Shown piece after piece: positions 1 to 8,585 of a stretch of 45,151 bases of DNA. The DNA is from UA16 sp042095135 (GTDB lineage Bacteria > Bacteroidota > Bacteroidia > Flavobacteriales_D > Sanyastnellaceae): NCBI GenBank assembly GCA_042095135.1, contig JBELBV010000016.1, positions 1-45,151 of the forward strand, in the 5' to 3' direction. The stretch's first letter is position 1. The number at the start of each line of letters is the position of its first letter. The notes beneath the pieces are model-generated. The model was not told the origin of the DNA. It saw only the letters and a program-made list of their open reading frames with translations, and ran no database searches. The translations under genes and the position numbers were made by a program.

Positions 1-827
1 ATGGCGTGTCCCCAGACCTGGTGGGTCAAGATGCGGTCGATGCGCGTTGTACGCTCCGAGGCTTCTTCCCATGGGAATTCGGGTCCGTTGGGAATGAGCG
101 ATTCGGCGTTGTTGCGGATGTGCTCCATGCGCCAGCCAGCTTCCTCCAGTTGGAGGGCAGCCGATGACTCCTCGAGCTGTGCACGAGCGGCCTCGAGTGC
201 CTTGGTTTGCGCACTGTTCAGCCAAAAGGGTAGGTCCCGAGCCCGGAGGTGCCAAGCGAGTTGCGGTACAGGTGCGCTCGGAAAGTGGGCCTTCAAGGCG
301 TCGAAGGTGGCGTTCCATGCTGCCGGGGCAATCCGGTCGTCGCGGTGGGTGCTTACCTGTGGTTTAGTCTCCGCCAAGTCAGTGTGCAATCGGTCCTTTC
401 GTTCCTTCTCGAAGTGGAAGGAGAAGGCGGGGACGCCCAACCACGCTTCCAGTGCATCGAGGCGCACGTCGGTGGCATCGGTCCGGTTGATGATGACGGT
501 CGCCGGAAAGCCCATCTCCAAGACTTGCAATGCCAAGAACAGGCTGCTGCGGACGTGGGCGCTGTCCAGAACAATCCACACGGCATCCGGCTGCAGATCG
601 GCGTCGAGCAACTCCCGTTGTGTCACGCGCTCATCATCCGCTTTGGCGAACAAGCTGTACGTGCCGGGCAGGTCCACGAGCTGAACACCGGACTGGCCCT
701 TCCATGGAGCTTCGTACCGCTCGATGGTGACGCCCGGCATGTTGCTGACCTTGGCTCGCCGACCAGTGAGGCGGTTGAAGAGCGTGGTTTTGCCACAATT
801 GGGATTGCCGACGAGCGCGATTTTCAC
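1..827 (-). CDS. feoB: Ferrous iron transport protein B, N-terminal GTPase part (cut by window edge)
   Basis: FeoB is the inner-membrane Fe(II) transporter; this piece is its cytoplasmic G domain. Reading from the GTG at 827, the protein opens directly with the P-loop GNPNCGKTT (residues 7-15), then G2 around NMPGVT, G3 DLPGTYSL and G4 NRTD. Near the left edge comes DRILTHQVWG, the conserved junction before the membrane part. The transmembrane region lies outside the window. The GTG start is forced: the frame has a TAA stop two codons upstream (831-833). No FeoA domain is fused at the N-terminus. It is the last gene of the minus-strand run, 52 bases after the EnvC-like gene. Family assignment is firm; the missing C-terminus is only a window effect. 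Confidence 0.93.
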   Translation of the reverse strand, partial: MKIALVGNPNCGKTTLFNRLTGRRAKVSNMPGVTIERYEAPWKGQSGVQLVDLPGTYSLFAKADDERVTQRELLDADLQPDAVWIVLDSAHVRSSLFLALQVLEMGFPATVIINRTDATDVRLDALEAWLGVPAFSFHFEKERKDRLHTDLAETKPQVSTHRDDRIAPAAWNATFDALKAHFPSAPVPQLAWHLRARDLPFWLNSAQTKALEAARAQLEESSAALQLEEAGWRMEHIRNNAESLIPNGPEFPWEEASERTTRIDRILTHQVWGHA

Positions 828-861
828 GGGTTAAATTTCGGTGTTTCCGAGGCGGCCTCCT

Positions 862-879
862 ATCCCACGATTGTGGGAT
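862..879 (-). other. Inverted repeat directly after the EnvC-like stop codon
   Basis: A perfect 7-bp stem (ATCCCAC / GTGGGAT) with a GATT loop sits immediately downstream of the EnvC-like stop and 35 bases before feoB. No T tract follows on the minus strand, so it is not a canonical intrinsic terminator. It could protect the 3' end of the upstream message or separate expression of the two genes. Confidence 0.4.
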
Positions 880-2079
880 TCAGTGGCGGACCAACCATCG
901 AGCTGGGTCTTGGGGTGAGTGGCTGTTGCCTTGGACCTGCCACACTTCGAAGTGCAAGGTGGATTGGCCGTTGGCGGTCAATACGGTGCCGATTCTCTCC
1001 CCGGCTTCCACCTGGGCGCTCTTGGTTATGGTAGCCGTCTGGAGGTTACTGTAAACGGTGCGGAAGGCGCCGTGCGACAGGATGACGGTCCAGCCGGCGC
1101 CGGGAATCTCAAAGGTGCTGGAGACCGTGCCGCCAAAGACGGAAAGGACAGAACTTCCTGCTTCGGTGGAGATGTCGACGCCATTGTTGTCGATGGTGAT
1201 ACCGGGCAGGCTGGGGTGCGGCTGCCGTCCGAACTTCCCCGTTAATACCCCTCGCATGACAGGCCAAGGCAAGGCGGATCGGTTGCGCTCAAAGGCGGCG
1301 GAGACGATTTTCCCTTCGGGGGTGAGTGCGAATTCGCCTGCGGAACTCTCGCGTTCGGCCTTGAGTTCGGCTTCGATGATTTTGCGGATGGCGTCGTTCA
1401 GGCGTTTTTTCTCTGCCTCGGCTTGTTGGACCTGGGCGCGCAACCTTGATTCTTCGCCCTTGAGCGATTCGACGAGGGCCTGCCGTTGGTTGCGGTCATT
1501 CGCTAAACGGTTCCGCTCGCTGCGTACGTCCGCCAAGACGCTTTCCAATTCCGCCCGTTTGGCCTCCAAGGACAAGCGGTTTTCTGCAAGCTCTAGCTGG
1601 GAGCCTTGGATTTGTTCTACCTGCTCTTTGCGGAGTGAGGAGTACGATTGCAGTAATTGAAACCGAATGACCGCTTGGGCAAAATCTTCCGCGGCAAACA
1701 CATACATCCATGGGTTGTGCCCGAGGGAATGCTTGTAGGCCGCTTGAATCATCCGCGCGTACTCATCCTTCATGGCGGCGATGTGCCCTTCGAGCGATCG
1801 AATTTCCGAGTCGGTGTTGGTCATGGACCGCTCGAGTGCTCGCATTTCGGCTTGGTGGTGCCGGATGAGCTGCTCGCGCAGGTTCATGCGTTCGTTCACG
1901 AGCCGGAGCTGGACGAGGGCGTCTTTCTTGTTGGTGGCCGTCTGGTTGAGGAGCTTTTCGGTCGTGGCGATTTTGGCTTGAATAGCATCGCGCTCTTTTT
2001 GCAGATCAGCTTTATTCTGGGCTTGGGCACCCATCAGGCATCCAAACACCGCGATGCCCGCCAAGACGAGCGTGCGCAT
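880..2079 (-). CDS. EnvC-like murein hydrolase activator (degenerate M23/LytM domain)
   Basis: A secreted protein of 399 residues: a signal peptide (MRTLVLAGIAVFGCLMGAQA), a long coiled coil rich in Glu, Arg, Leu and Gln over roughly residues 22-250, and a C-terminal LytM/M23 domain of about 110 residues. The LytM zinc site is degenerate: the usual HxGxD reads NNGVD and the usual HLHFE reads TLHFE. It is therefore probably an activator of amidases like EnvC, not an endopeptidase itself. I chose the ATG at 2079, seven bases after the upstream stop and with AAGG in front. An ATG at 2109 (overlapping the upstream gene) is possible; one at 2151 is less likely. It follows the TPR and DUF4292 lipoprotein genes, an order I recall as common in Bacteroidota. 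Confidence 0.85.
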   Translation of the reverse strand: MRTLVLAGIAVFGCLMGAQAQNKADLQKERDAIQAKIATTEKLLNQTATNKKDALVQLRLVNERMNLREQLIRHHQAEMRALERSMTNTDSEIRSLEGHIAAMKDEYARMIQAAYKHSLGHNPWMYVFAAEDFAQAVIRFQLLQSYSSLRKEQVEQIQGSQLELAENRLSLEAKRAELESVLADVRSERNRLANDRNQRQALVESLKGEESRLRAQVQQAEAEKKRLNDAIRKIIEAELKAERESSAGEFALTPEGKIVSAAFERNRSALPWPVMRGVLTGKFGRQPHPSLPGITIDNNGVDISTEAGSSVLSVFGGTVSSTFEIPGAGWTVILSHGAFRTVYSNLQTATITKSAQVEAGERIGTVLTANGQSTLHFEVWQVQGNSHSPQDPARWLVRH

Positions 2080-2086
2080 GCATGCC

Positions 2087-2998
2087 TTAAAAGCCGGTGC
2101 GCTGCTCATAACCTTCGGGGATTTCAAAAGGGAAGTCGTATGCCCGTCCAAACCGCTTGCGCATCACTTCCCACTCCATGGAGACATCGCCTTCGACAGT
2201 GGAGATCAACACGCGGCACGCATCGGGGAACCTCCCGCCGTCAAACGCTTCAAACTCGCTGCGTTCGAGCGTCAGGGATCGCTGGTAGTAGAGGTCATCA
2301 AACTGGTCGCGCACGGGGTCAAAGGTCAACCCGTCAAACCAATGCCGCTTGATGAGCAGGTCCTCGTCCTCGGTGCGGTTGCGCAGTCGTTCATATCGGC
2401 GTGTCGGCAGCTGGATGTTCAACGAATCTTCCGGTTCCAAATCGTTGTCGTTGACACCGACCATCCGGCGCACTCTGCGTTTGTACTTGCCGATGAGAGC
2501 GTAGTTATCGCCGTCTACCTTGGAATTGAATTTGTCCTGTTCCGGATTCAGCCCCATCGGGAATCCCCCCAAAATGGCTTGTACGTCTTCAAAGGCCAAC
2601 GGTGTATCCGCCCAATCGCCCAGCGCTTCGTAGTTGCCGGCGTAGTAAAACTTGTTTCCCGGAATCTTGCTGACAAAAAGCACCGTGTCCGGCTCCAGCA
2701 TGATGCGCGCCACCTCTACCCCCAATGCGGGGGAGATGCTCATCCAAATGGCGCTGTCTCGGGCCATCCGGACGGAGGCCTTGAAGGACTCCCGCTGCCC
2801 GTCGGCATCCACGGTAACATCCAGCCGCATCCCGACCCAATCCCATTCCGCCGCCTGTTCGTCGTAGCGCTCGAGGATTTGCCCCACGTTGAGGTTCTTG
2901 AGCGGCTTGCCCCGGGCAATGCGTGCGGAATTGGAGCACCCCGTCCCTAAACTCAACAGGACGCCCAAGGCCGTGAAAAGGAGGGGCCGCTGTGTCAT
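2087..2998 (-). CDS. DUF4292 family lipoprotein
   Basis: A 303-residue predicted lipoprotein: the N-terminus MTQRPLLFTALGVLLSLGTGC ends in a lipobox-like LGTGC. The mature part resembles the DUF4292 family of Bacteroidota, which is related in fold to LolA/LolB-type lipid-binding proteins. Visible features are DLTV-like beta strands at the start (WVGMRLDVTVDADGQRESF), SPALGVEVARIMLEPDTV, and the final GYEQRTGF. A role in envelope lipid or lipoprotein handling is inferred from fold and context only. The ATG at 2998 overlaps the TGA of the TPR gene as ATGA, indicating translational coupling. The next gene, EnvC-like, starts 7 bases after its stop. The frame is open further upstream but there runs through the TPR gene. 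Confidence 0.85.
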   Translation of the reverse strand: MTQRPLLFTALGVLLSLGTGCSNSARIARGKPLKNLNVGQILERYDEQAAEWDWVGMRLDVTVDADGQRESFKASVRMARDSAIWMSISPALGVEVARIMLEPDTVLFVSKIPGNKFYYAGNYEALGDWADTPLAFEDVQAILGGFPMGLNPEQDKFNSKVDGDNYALIGKYKRRVRRMVGVNDNDLEPEDSLNIQLPTRRYERLRNRTEDEDLLIKRHWFDGLTFDPVRDQFDDLYYQRSLTLERSEFEAFDGGRFPDACRVLISTVEGDVSMEWEVMRKRFGRAYDFPFEIPEGYEQRTGF

Positions 2999-4701
2999 TG
3001 GTGGGCTTGGATTTTGGTGTTCAGGACCTCGGCATCGCCTCCGGCTTCGAGGGCCCGCTGCCAGGAAGCCACCGCTCCCACAGCATCCCCCATGGCCAAT
3101 CGAATGTCCCCGTCGTGTTCCCAAAACGCAGGGCCTTGGTTTTCGGATTGAAACAAGGCTTGTGTGATGTAATCCAGCGCCTCGGGATACTGTCCGTTTT
3201 TGTACAGAGCCCACGCGTGGGTGTCCATGAAATTGGGTTCCATCGGTGCCAACTCCATCAACTGCGTGCTCAGCTCCAGGGCACGGGGGAGGTTCTCATC
3301 GGCCTCTGCCAAGTAGTAGGCATAGTTGTTCAGCACCGCTGGATTGTCCGGCAGCCGCCCGAGGCTTTTCTCGTAAGCGGCGAAGGCGCGCGTCGGTTCT
3401 CCGGTTTCGTGCAAGGCATCGCCGAGCATACCGTGCATCAGGCCCTCCATTTCGGGGGCATCCAAAATGACAGCGAGTCCGCGTTTCAGCACGTTGACCA
3501 CGGCTGCGAAATCCTCTTGGTCGAGGGCGGCCACGGCGGCGTAATAGGCAAAATTGGCGTCCAACGGAAACAGGTCCATGGCCTGGGTCGCGTGGGACAG
3601 CATGTCCGCCGCACGGTTCAAGTCCGCATCGAGTGCGATGAGGTTGGTCCAAGCAAGCGGGTCTGCCGGGTTCGCTTCAATGGCTGCCTGTGCATGCACA
3701 ATGGCCACTGCGGGTCGGCCCTGTCCCTGTTCGTAATCCGCGGCAAGCATGAGCAGGTCGGCGGATTTTGGGTGTTGGCTGAGTGCGGCTTCAAGCAGTG
3801 CTTCGACCATGGGGTTCAAGCTTGGGTCGACGACGGCAATTTGCAGGTACTGCACCAGGATTTCTCGCTTCTCTTCAATGAAAACGTCTTGGGATACAAA
3901 GGCGATCAGTAACGCCTCCTGTGCCCGGGAGATTTCATTCATTGCCGTGTAGAGGTGGGCCAAATCCAGCTGCGCCACTCCGTTGCTGGGGTCGTCCGTC
4001 ACGACTTCGAGCAGGGTGGTCAACGCGGCGGCGTCCTGTCCAGTTGCCCGTAGCATTTGTGCCCATTGCAGCTTGAACTCCGCAATGTCTGGGAACTCCA
4101 CAACGGCTTCTTCCAGCCCGTGGTAGATGGCTTCGTAGTCGCTGAGCAATTCCAAGAAGTAAAACCGCTGCAGGCGCACGTCAGGGTCGCCGGGCGTCTC
4201 CGCCTCATAGGCATCACAAAGTACCAATGCGGCGGCTGGCTCACCGGCATCGGCGAGCTTCATGCTCCAATCGTAAATCCAATCGAGATCTCCCGGCCGT
4301 GCCTGCACCACCCATACGAGGTCTTCCAAAGCAGCCTCGGCATCGCCCAAGTCAAGCAGGGCTTCGGCGCGGTATTCGTGCGCCCATCGGTGGTTTTCGT
4401 CTGCTTCCAGTACCGAATTGAGGTGGTAGACCGCTGATTCGTACTGTTCGCGTTGCAGGTCGATTTTGGCCAGGTCGAAGTGCAGTGCTCGCTCCTCCGG
4501 CTGCATGTCGAGGCATGTCAAAAAGGACGTGTAGGCCAAGTCCAAATCGCTTTTGGCGAGGTGGTTTTGGGCTTCGAAATAGGTGCGTTGAAAGCCTTCG
4601 TCGTACACGGGCAAGCCGGCGAGGTCTGTAGGGCCTTTGCATCCCCCGAGTGTGGCCGCTAGGGCCACGAGCGTGTATCCGATGAACGACGAGGAGCGCA
4701 C
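2995..4701 (-). CDS. Tetratricopeptide-repeat lipoprotein
   Basis: A 568-residue protein with a lipoprotein signal (LVALAATLGGC, clear lipobox LGGC). The rest is a near-continuous array of about 13-15 TPR-like helical hairpins with the usual W-L-G-Y-A-F-A-P spacing, for example DNPAVLNNYAYYLAEADENL and NFMDTHAWALYKNGQYPEAL near the C-terminus. Such proteins are protein-protein scaffolds in the periplasm or outer membrane. It starts 2 bases after the nucleotidyltransferase stop and overlaps the DUF4292 gene by four bases, so the set is probably one operon. The specific partner is unknown; the DUF4292 and EnvC-like neighbours point to envelope assembly or division. Confidence 0.88.
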   Translation of the reverse strand: MRSSSFIGYTLVALAATLGGCKGPTDLAGLPVYDEGFQRTYFEAQNHLAKSDLDLAYTSFLTCLDMQPEERALHFDLAKIDLQREQYESAVYHLNSVLEADENHRWAHEYRAEALLDLGDAEAALEDLVWVVQARPGDLDWIYDWSMKLADAGEPAAALVLCDAYEAETPGDPDVRLQRFYFLELLSDYEAIYHGLEEAVVEFPDIAEFKLQWAQMLRATGQDAAALTTLLEVVTDDPSNGVAQLDLAHLYTAMNEISRAQEALLIAFVSQDVFIEEKREILVQYLQIAVVDPSLNPMVEALLEAALSQHPKSADLLMLAADYEQGQGRPAVAIVHAQAAIEANPADPLAWTNLIALDADLNRAADMLSHATQAMDLFPLDANFAYYAAVAALDQEDFAAVVNVLKRGLAVILDAPEMEGLMHGMLGDALHETGEPTRAFAAYEKSLGRLPDNPAVLNNYAYYLAEADENLPRALELSTQLMELAPMEPNFMDTHAWALYKNGQYPEALDYITQALFQSENQGPAFWEHDGDIRLAMGDAVGAVASWQRALEAGGDAEVLNTKIQAHQ

Positions 4702-4703
4702 GG

Positions 4704-5705
4704 TTAGCTGATTTCGTTGTAATCGCCCAGGCTGACATCGGTGGGAATGCCGAGTACGCTGGCGTGGTTTCCAATCATCGCATCGCGGAGGACCTTGTTT
4801 TTCACCACGGAGTGGGCTTGGATGAGGGAATTGCTCACGCGGGCGTCTTCGATGGATGTGCCCTCGCCAATGCTAACGTGTGGACCGACCACCGAATTGA
4901 CGATGCGCGCACCTGCGCCGATGTGACAGGGAGGCAGGATGATGCTATTCTCGACGGTGGCATCAGCAGGAACGGTGAGTTCATCCGCTGTGAGTTCGAG
5001 AATGCGGTGGTTGGTATCGACCGTGGCCACCTTGTTGCCGCAATCCATCCAATGCGTCACCGTTCCTGGTTCGAAGCGTAGGCCGGCTTGGGTCATGTTG
5101 CGCAAGGCGTCGGGCAGTTGGTATTCGCCACCTTTGATGATGTTTTCATCGATGAGCCGCTGCAACTCAAGCTTCAGGCGCTCTCCGTCGCGGAAGGCGT
5201 ATATGCCGATCATGGCCAGATCCGATACAAATTCCGAGGGCTTCTCAACGTAATCTGTGATGGCGCCGTCTTCATCGGTGACCACCACGCCGAACGAGCT
5301 GGGGTTTTCCACTTGCTTGACAAAAAGCACACCGTCCGCGGTCGGATCGATTGTGAAATCGGCTCGGAAAAGGGTGTCCGCGAACGCCACCACTACAGGT
5401 CCGGTCAAGCACGCCGCCCCGCACAAAATCGCGTGCGCGGTGCCCAACGGCTCGTCTTGGTAGCAGATGTGGCCTTTGGCTCCTAGGCGTTCGGCCACGG
5501 CTAGCAGCTGGGTTTCCACTTCGGCACCGAAATCGCCGATGACGAAGGCGATCTCTTCTACGGGTTCGGCACTCATGGCAACGATGTCTTCGGCCAATCG
5601 CTCCACAATGGGCTTTCCGCCGACGGGTACCAAAGGCTTGGGTACGGTGAGCGTGTGGGGGCGAAGTCGACTGCCTCTGCCGGCCATGGGGATGACGATG
5701 TTCAT
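4704..5705 (-). CDS. Sugar-phosphate nucleotidyltransferase with left-handed beta-helix tail
   Basis: 333 residues. The N-terminal nucleotidyltransferase domain (about 1-240) carries the signature MNIVIPMAGRGSRLRPHT with KPLVPV and the acidic pair in FADTLF. Residues from about 245 to 320 form hexapeptide repeats (ENSIILPPCHIGAGARIVNS and onward) typical of a left-handed beta-helix. The family makes NDP-sugars from sugar-1-phosphate (RmlA/GlmU-like). The sugar and base are not clear from sequence. The tail has no obvious acetyl-CoA-binding signature, so it may be only structural. It lies between dut (12 bases upstream) and the TPR gene (2 bases downstream). A role in envelope polysaccharide precursors is inferred. 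Confidence 0.85.
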   Translation of the reverse strand: MNIVIPMAGRGSRLRPHTLTVPKPLVPVGGKPIVERLAEDIVAMSAEPVEEIAFVIGDFGAEVETQLLAVAERLGAKGHICYQDEPLGTAHAILCGAACLTGPVVVAFADTLFRADFTIDPTADGVLFVKQVENPSSFGVVVTDEDGAITDYVEKPSEFVSDLAMIGIYAFRDGERLKLELQRLIDENIIKGGEYQLPDALRNMTQAGLRFEPGTVTHWMDCGNKVATVDTNHRILELTADELTVPADATVENSIILPPCHIGAGARIVNSVVGPHVSIGEGTSIEDARVSNSLIQAHSVVKNKVLRDAMIGNHASVLGIPTDVSLGDYNEIS

Positions 5706-5717
5706 GGGGTGTTCAGC

Positions 5718-6164
5718 TTAATGGGTTCCTGTGCTTCCAAAGCCGCCGGTGCCTCGCTGGCTTTCGGGTAAATTTTCGGTTTCGGACCAAGCGATACGCT
5801 CGTACCTCGCCAATACCAATTGGGCAATGCGTTCTCCGTTTTCGATGGTGAAGGGCTGCGTGCCGTGGTTGATGAGGAGCACACCGATTTCGCCGCGGTA
5901 GTCAGCATCAATGGTGCCCGGGGCGTTCAGTACTGTAATGCCATGCTTGAAGGCGAGTCCGGACCGTGGTCGGACTTGGAGCTCGGTGCCCACGGGCAGT
6001 GCCGCGAAGAGTCCGGTCGGGATGAGTTGGTACGCGCCAGGCTGGAGCACGACCGGGGCTTCCAGCTTGGCGCGGACGTCCATGCCGGCGCTTGAATGCG
6101 TGGCGTAGGCGGGCAGGGGATGGCCGCTTCGGTTTCGGATGAAGACCTGCGCTTCGGTGCTCAT
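5718..6164 (-). CDS. dut: dUTP diphosphatase
   Basis: Hydrolyses dUTP to dUMP and pyrophosphate, keeping uracil out of DNA and feeding dTMP synthesis. All five motifs of the trimeric family are present in 148 residues: SAGMD (25-29), RSGLA (67-71), GTIDADYRGE (83-92) with the catalytic Asp, RIAQL (112-116), and the C-terminal arm RGTGGFGSTG (137-146) that closes over the substrate. The length is normal. The ATG at 6164 overlaps the stop of the enoyl-CoA hydratase gene as ATGA. A longer open frame to 6251 lies inside that gene and was not used. Confidence 0.97.
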   Translation of the reverse strand: MSTEAQVFIRNRSGHPLPAYATHSSAGMDVRAKLEAPVVLQPGAYQLIPTGLFAALPVGTELQVRPRSGLAFKHGITVLNAPGTIDADYRGEIGVLLINHGTQPFTIENGERIAQLVLARYERIAWSETENLPESQRGTGGFGSTGTH

Positions 6165-6943
6165 TTTCCCGGGAATTGGGGTTTGCGTTTCTCGACAAAT
6201 GCGCGGGTGCCTTCTTTGAAATCCTCGGTTTCGAAGCTGGCGCCAAAGCACGAGACCTCTGCCTCGAAGCCGTTGATGCCTTCTTCGTACCCAGCCAACA
6301 CCGCTTGAATGGCAGTTTGAAGGGCCCGCGGAGAGTTCTTCATCATTTTTCGTGCCATGGTGTCGGCGGCCTCGGCCAGCGAATCCAATGGCACCACTTG
6401 GTTGACCAAGCCACAGGCCAGTCCATCTGCCGCATTGACCATGCCGGCGGTCAAGATCATTTCCATGGCCTTGCCCTTGCCGACGACCTGAGGCAGCCGT
6501 TGGGTTCCGCCGTAACCGGGGATGACGCCGAGTGACACTTCGGGCAGCCCCATGCGGGCATTTTCAGAAGCGATGCGTACGTGGCAAGCCAGTGCCAATT
6601 CGAGCCCGCCGCCCAACGCGAAGCCGTTGATAGCGGCGATGACGGGTTTTGCACTTCGTTCGATTCGATTGAACAAGTTGTCTTGGCCGTGCTGGGCCAG
6701 TTGCTTGCCTTGTTGGGCGTTGAAATCGGCAAACTCCTTGATGTCGGCACCGGCTACAAAAGCCTTTTCACCGCTTCCGGTTAGGATGATGACTTGGACG
6801 TCGGGTTGCGTCTGTGCGGTTTCAATGGCCTCGGCCAATTGGGAAATGACCGCAGCATTGAGGGCATTCAAGGCTTCGGGGCGAGCGATGGTCAGGGTCA
6901 GAACGCCCGTGTTTGTGAAGGAGTGAATCAGAGAATCGGACAT
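6161..6943 (-). CDS. Enoyl-CoA hydratase / crotonase family protein
   Basis: 260 residues, the standard size for a bacterial crotonase that hydrates trans-2-enoyl-CoA. The CoA/oxyanion-hole segments are AGADIKEF (64-71) and NGFALGGGLELALAC (106-120). The two catalytic glutamates are in place, E115 in GGGLELA and E135 in GLPEVSLG. This fits a short-chain enoyl-CoA hydratase (or 3-hydroxybutyryl-CoA dehydratase) in fatty-acid or amino-acid breakdown. It sits 75 bases after the ABC ATPase gene and is translationally coupled to dut. A near-consensus box (TAAATTAG) lies upstream in that gap, so it may have its own promoter. Confidence 0.93.
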   Translation of the reverse strand: MSDSLIHSFTNTGVLTLTIARPEALNALNAAVISQLAEAIETAQTQPDVQVIILTGSGEKAFVAGADIKEFADFNAQQGKQLAQHGQDNLFNRIERSAKPVIAAINGFALGGGLELALACHVRIASENARMGLPEVSLGVIPGYGGTQRLPQVVGKGKAMEMILTAGMVNAADGLACGLVNQVVPLDSLAEAADTMARKMMKNSPRALQTAIQAVLAGYEEGINGFEAEVSCFGASFETEDFKEGTRAFVEKRKPQFPGK

Positions 6944-7018
6944 GGAGGAAGAGCCGGGAATGAAAGCCCTAATTTACAAAAGGAGGAGGCAGGATTTGGC
7001 CTCCAGGTGGCGGGTTGT

Positions 7019-8578
7019 TCACCGGAGGTTCTTGGGACGTGAACCCAGGAGTTCAACGGTGTATTCGGTGGCCGGATTTTGCCGGATTTCGTCGGTTTCT
7101 CCTGCCTCTACAATCCGACCCTTTTCCAAAATGACGAGCCGGTTGCAAAACGAGGCCACCACGTCGAGGTCGTGGCTGATGAACAGGTACGTGAGCTTAC
7201 GTTCTCGACCTATGTGGTCCAACAACTCAAGCACGTCGCGTTGGATTTGTACGTCCAGGGCGGCCACGCTTTCGTCCAACACCACAAACTCCGGTTCCAT
7301 GGCCAAGGCCCGGGCGATGACGATGCGTTGCCGCTGTCCACCGCTGAATCCGCTGGGGTATTTCTCGGAATCGCCGGATTCCAGCCCGACCTCTTCGAGC
7401 AATCGATGCGCGCGGTTCGTGGCCTCCTTCGCTTTCACGCCCGCTTGGGTCAGGACCTCCTCCAAGGCGCTGCCCACCGTGAGCTTGGGATTCAACGCCG
7501 AATAAGGATCTTGGAAAACCAACTGGGCACGCCTTCGGAGCCGGGCCATGCTCGAACGGTTGGCGGGATCCACCGTTTCTCCGTCAAAGGTGATGGTTCC
7601 AGACGTGGCGGGGAGCATGCCGATGAGCATGCGGCCCAGCGTGGATTTACCACTGCCACTTTCGCCGATGAGCCCGACCCGTTCGCCGCGGTCGATGGCC
7701 AAACTGACATCGTGGACGGCACAGAAATCGCTGTACCACTTGGCCGTATTGACCGCCTGAACCAAAGGCGAGCCGGACGGGTCACTTTGTTGAAAGCGAT
7801 CGATATCTCGGGCACGGAGCAACGCTTGCGTATAGGGATGGGCCGGTTGTTCGAGCACGGTATTGACCTCGCCGGATTCGACAATGCGTCCGTGCTGCAT
7901 CACCAGCACCCGGTCGGCGACGGCGTGAACGACGTCGAGGTCGTGGGTGATGAAAATGACACCCATTTGCCGTTGGCCTTGGACTTTCTTCAGTAGCGCC
8001 AAAATGGATTTCTGTACCGTAGCATCCAGTGCGGTCGTTGGTTCATCGGCGATGAGCACTTCAGGCTCAGCGGCCAATGCCAGCGCGATCATAACCCGTT
8101 GCTTTTGCCCCCCGCTCATTTCGTGGGGGTACTTTTCGAATGCCTTTTCAGGCTCGGAAAGCTCGACTTCACGAAGTAAGTCCGTGGCGACGGTACGCGC
8201 CTCATCTTTTGAGCATTGGTGATGGACCAACGCTGATTCAGCCACTTGCCAACCGATGCGCATGGACGGGTTCAAGGACGACATGGGGTCTTGAAACACG
8301 AGGCTCAGACCCTGTCCAAGCGGGGCGTTGGCGGCTGTTTCGCAGGCTGCCCATAACGTCCCTGAGGGGACATGCGTGCATTCGCCATGGGTGATGCACC
8401 CCCCGCTCGGGAGCAAACCGGCGATGGCCGAACACGTGACGCTTTTGCCTGAACCACTTTCCCCAACGATGGCCAGGATTTCCCCGTGATGCAAGCTGAA
8501 ATCAACGCCGCGAACTACCGGGTTTTCACCGAACGAAACGGTCAGTCGATTGACTTTCAGCAGCGCGGATTCAGGCAT
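7019..8578 (-). CDS. Oligopeptide/dipeptide-type ABC transporter, two fused ATPase domains
   Basis: 519 residues with two complete ATP-binding domains of the DppD/DppF (OppD/OppF) kind. The first has Walker A GESGSGKS (39-46), signature MSGGQ (154-158) and Walker B LIADE. The second has Walker A GESGSGKS (305-312), signature FSGGQ (411-415) and Walker B VVLDES, with Ser where Pro is usual after DE. The segment after the first domain (QPAHPYTQALL, about 244-254) is the peptide-transporter C-terminal motif. No permease or binding protein is nearby, so the membrane partners must be encoded elsewhere. The ATG at 8578 is 7 bases after the hpd stop, suggesting co-transcription with tyrosine catabolism. 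The substrate is unknown. Confidence 0.9.
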   Translation of the reverse strand: MPESALLKVNRLTVSFGENPVVRGVDFSLHHGEILAIVGESGSGKSVTCSAIAGLLPSGGCITHGECTHVPSGTLWAACETAANAPLGQGLSLVFQDPMSSLNPSMRIGWQVAESALVHHQCSKDEARTVATDLLREVELSEPEKAFEKYPHEMSGGQKQRVMIALALAAEPEVLIADEPTTALDATVQKSILALLKKVQGQRQMGVIFITHDLDVVHAVADRVLVMQHGRIVESGEVNTVLEQPAHPYTQALLRARDIDRFQQSDPSGSPLVQAVNTAKWYSDFCAVHDVSLAIDRGERVGLIGESGSGKSTLGRMLIGMLPATSGTITFDGETVDPANRSSMARLRRRAQLVFQDPYSALNPKLTVGSALEEVLTQAGVKAKEATNRAHRLLEEVGLESGDSEKYPSGFSGGQRQRIVIARALAMEPEFVVLDESVAALDVQIQRDVLELLDHIGRERKLTYLFISHDLDVVASFCNRLVILEKGRIVEAGETDEIRQNPATEYTVELLGSRPKNLR

Positions 8579-8585
8579 GGGAAAT

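Noticed and set aside
1..684. A plus-strand open frame of 227 codons at the left edge.
   Set aside because: It is antisense to feoB, whose GTPase motifs are unmistakable on the minus strand; the plus-strand product has no recognisable features.
862..879. The inverted repeat after the EnvC-like gene as an intrinsic terminator.
   Set aside because: No T tract follows on the minus strand; listed only as an inverted repeat.
2054..3912. Long plus-strand frames opposite the DUF4292 and TPR genes.
   Set aside because: The minus strand has signal peptides, lipoboxes and an ATGA coupling; the plus-strand translations show none of these.
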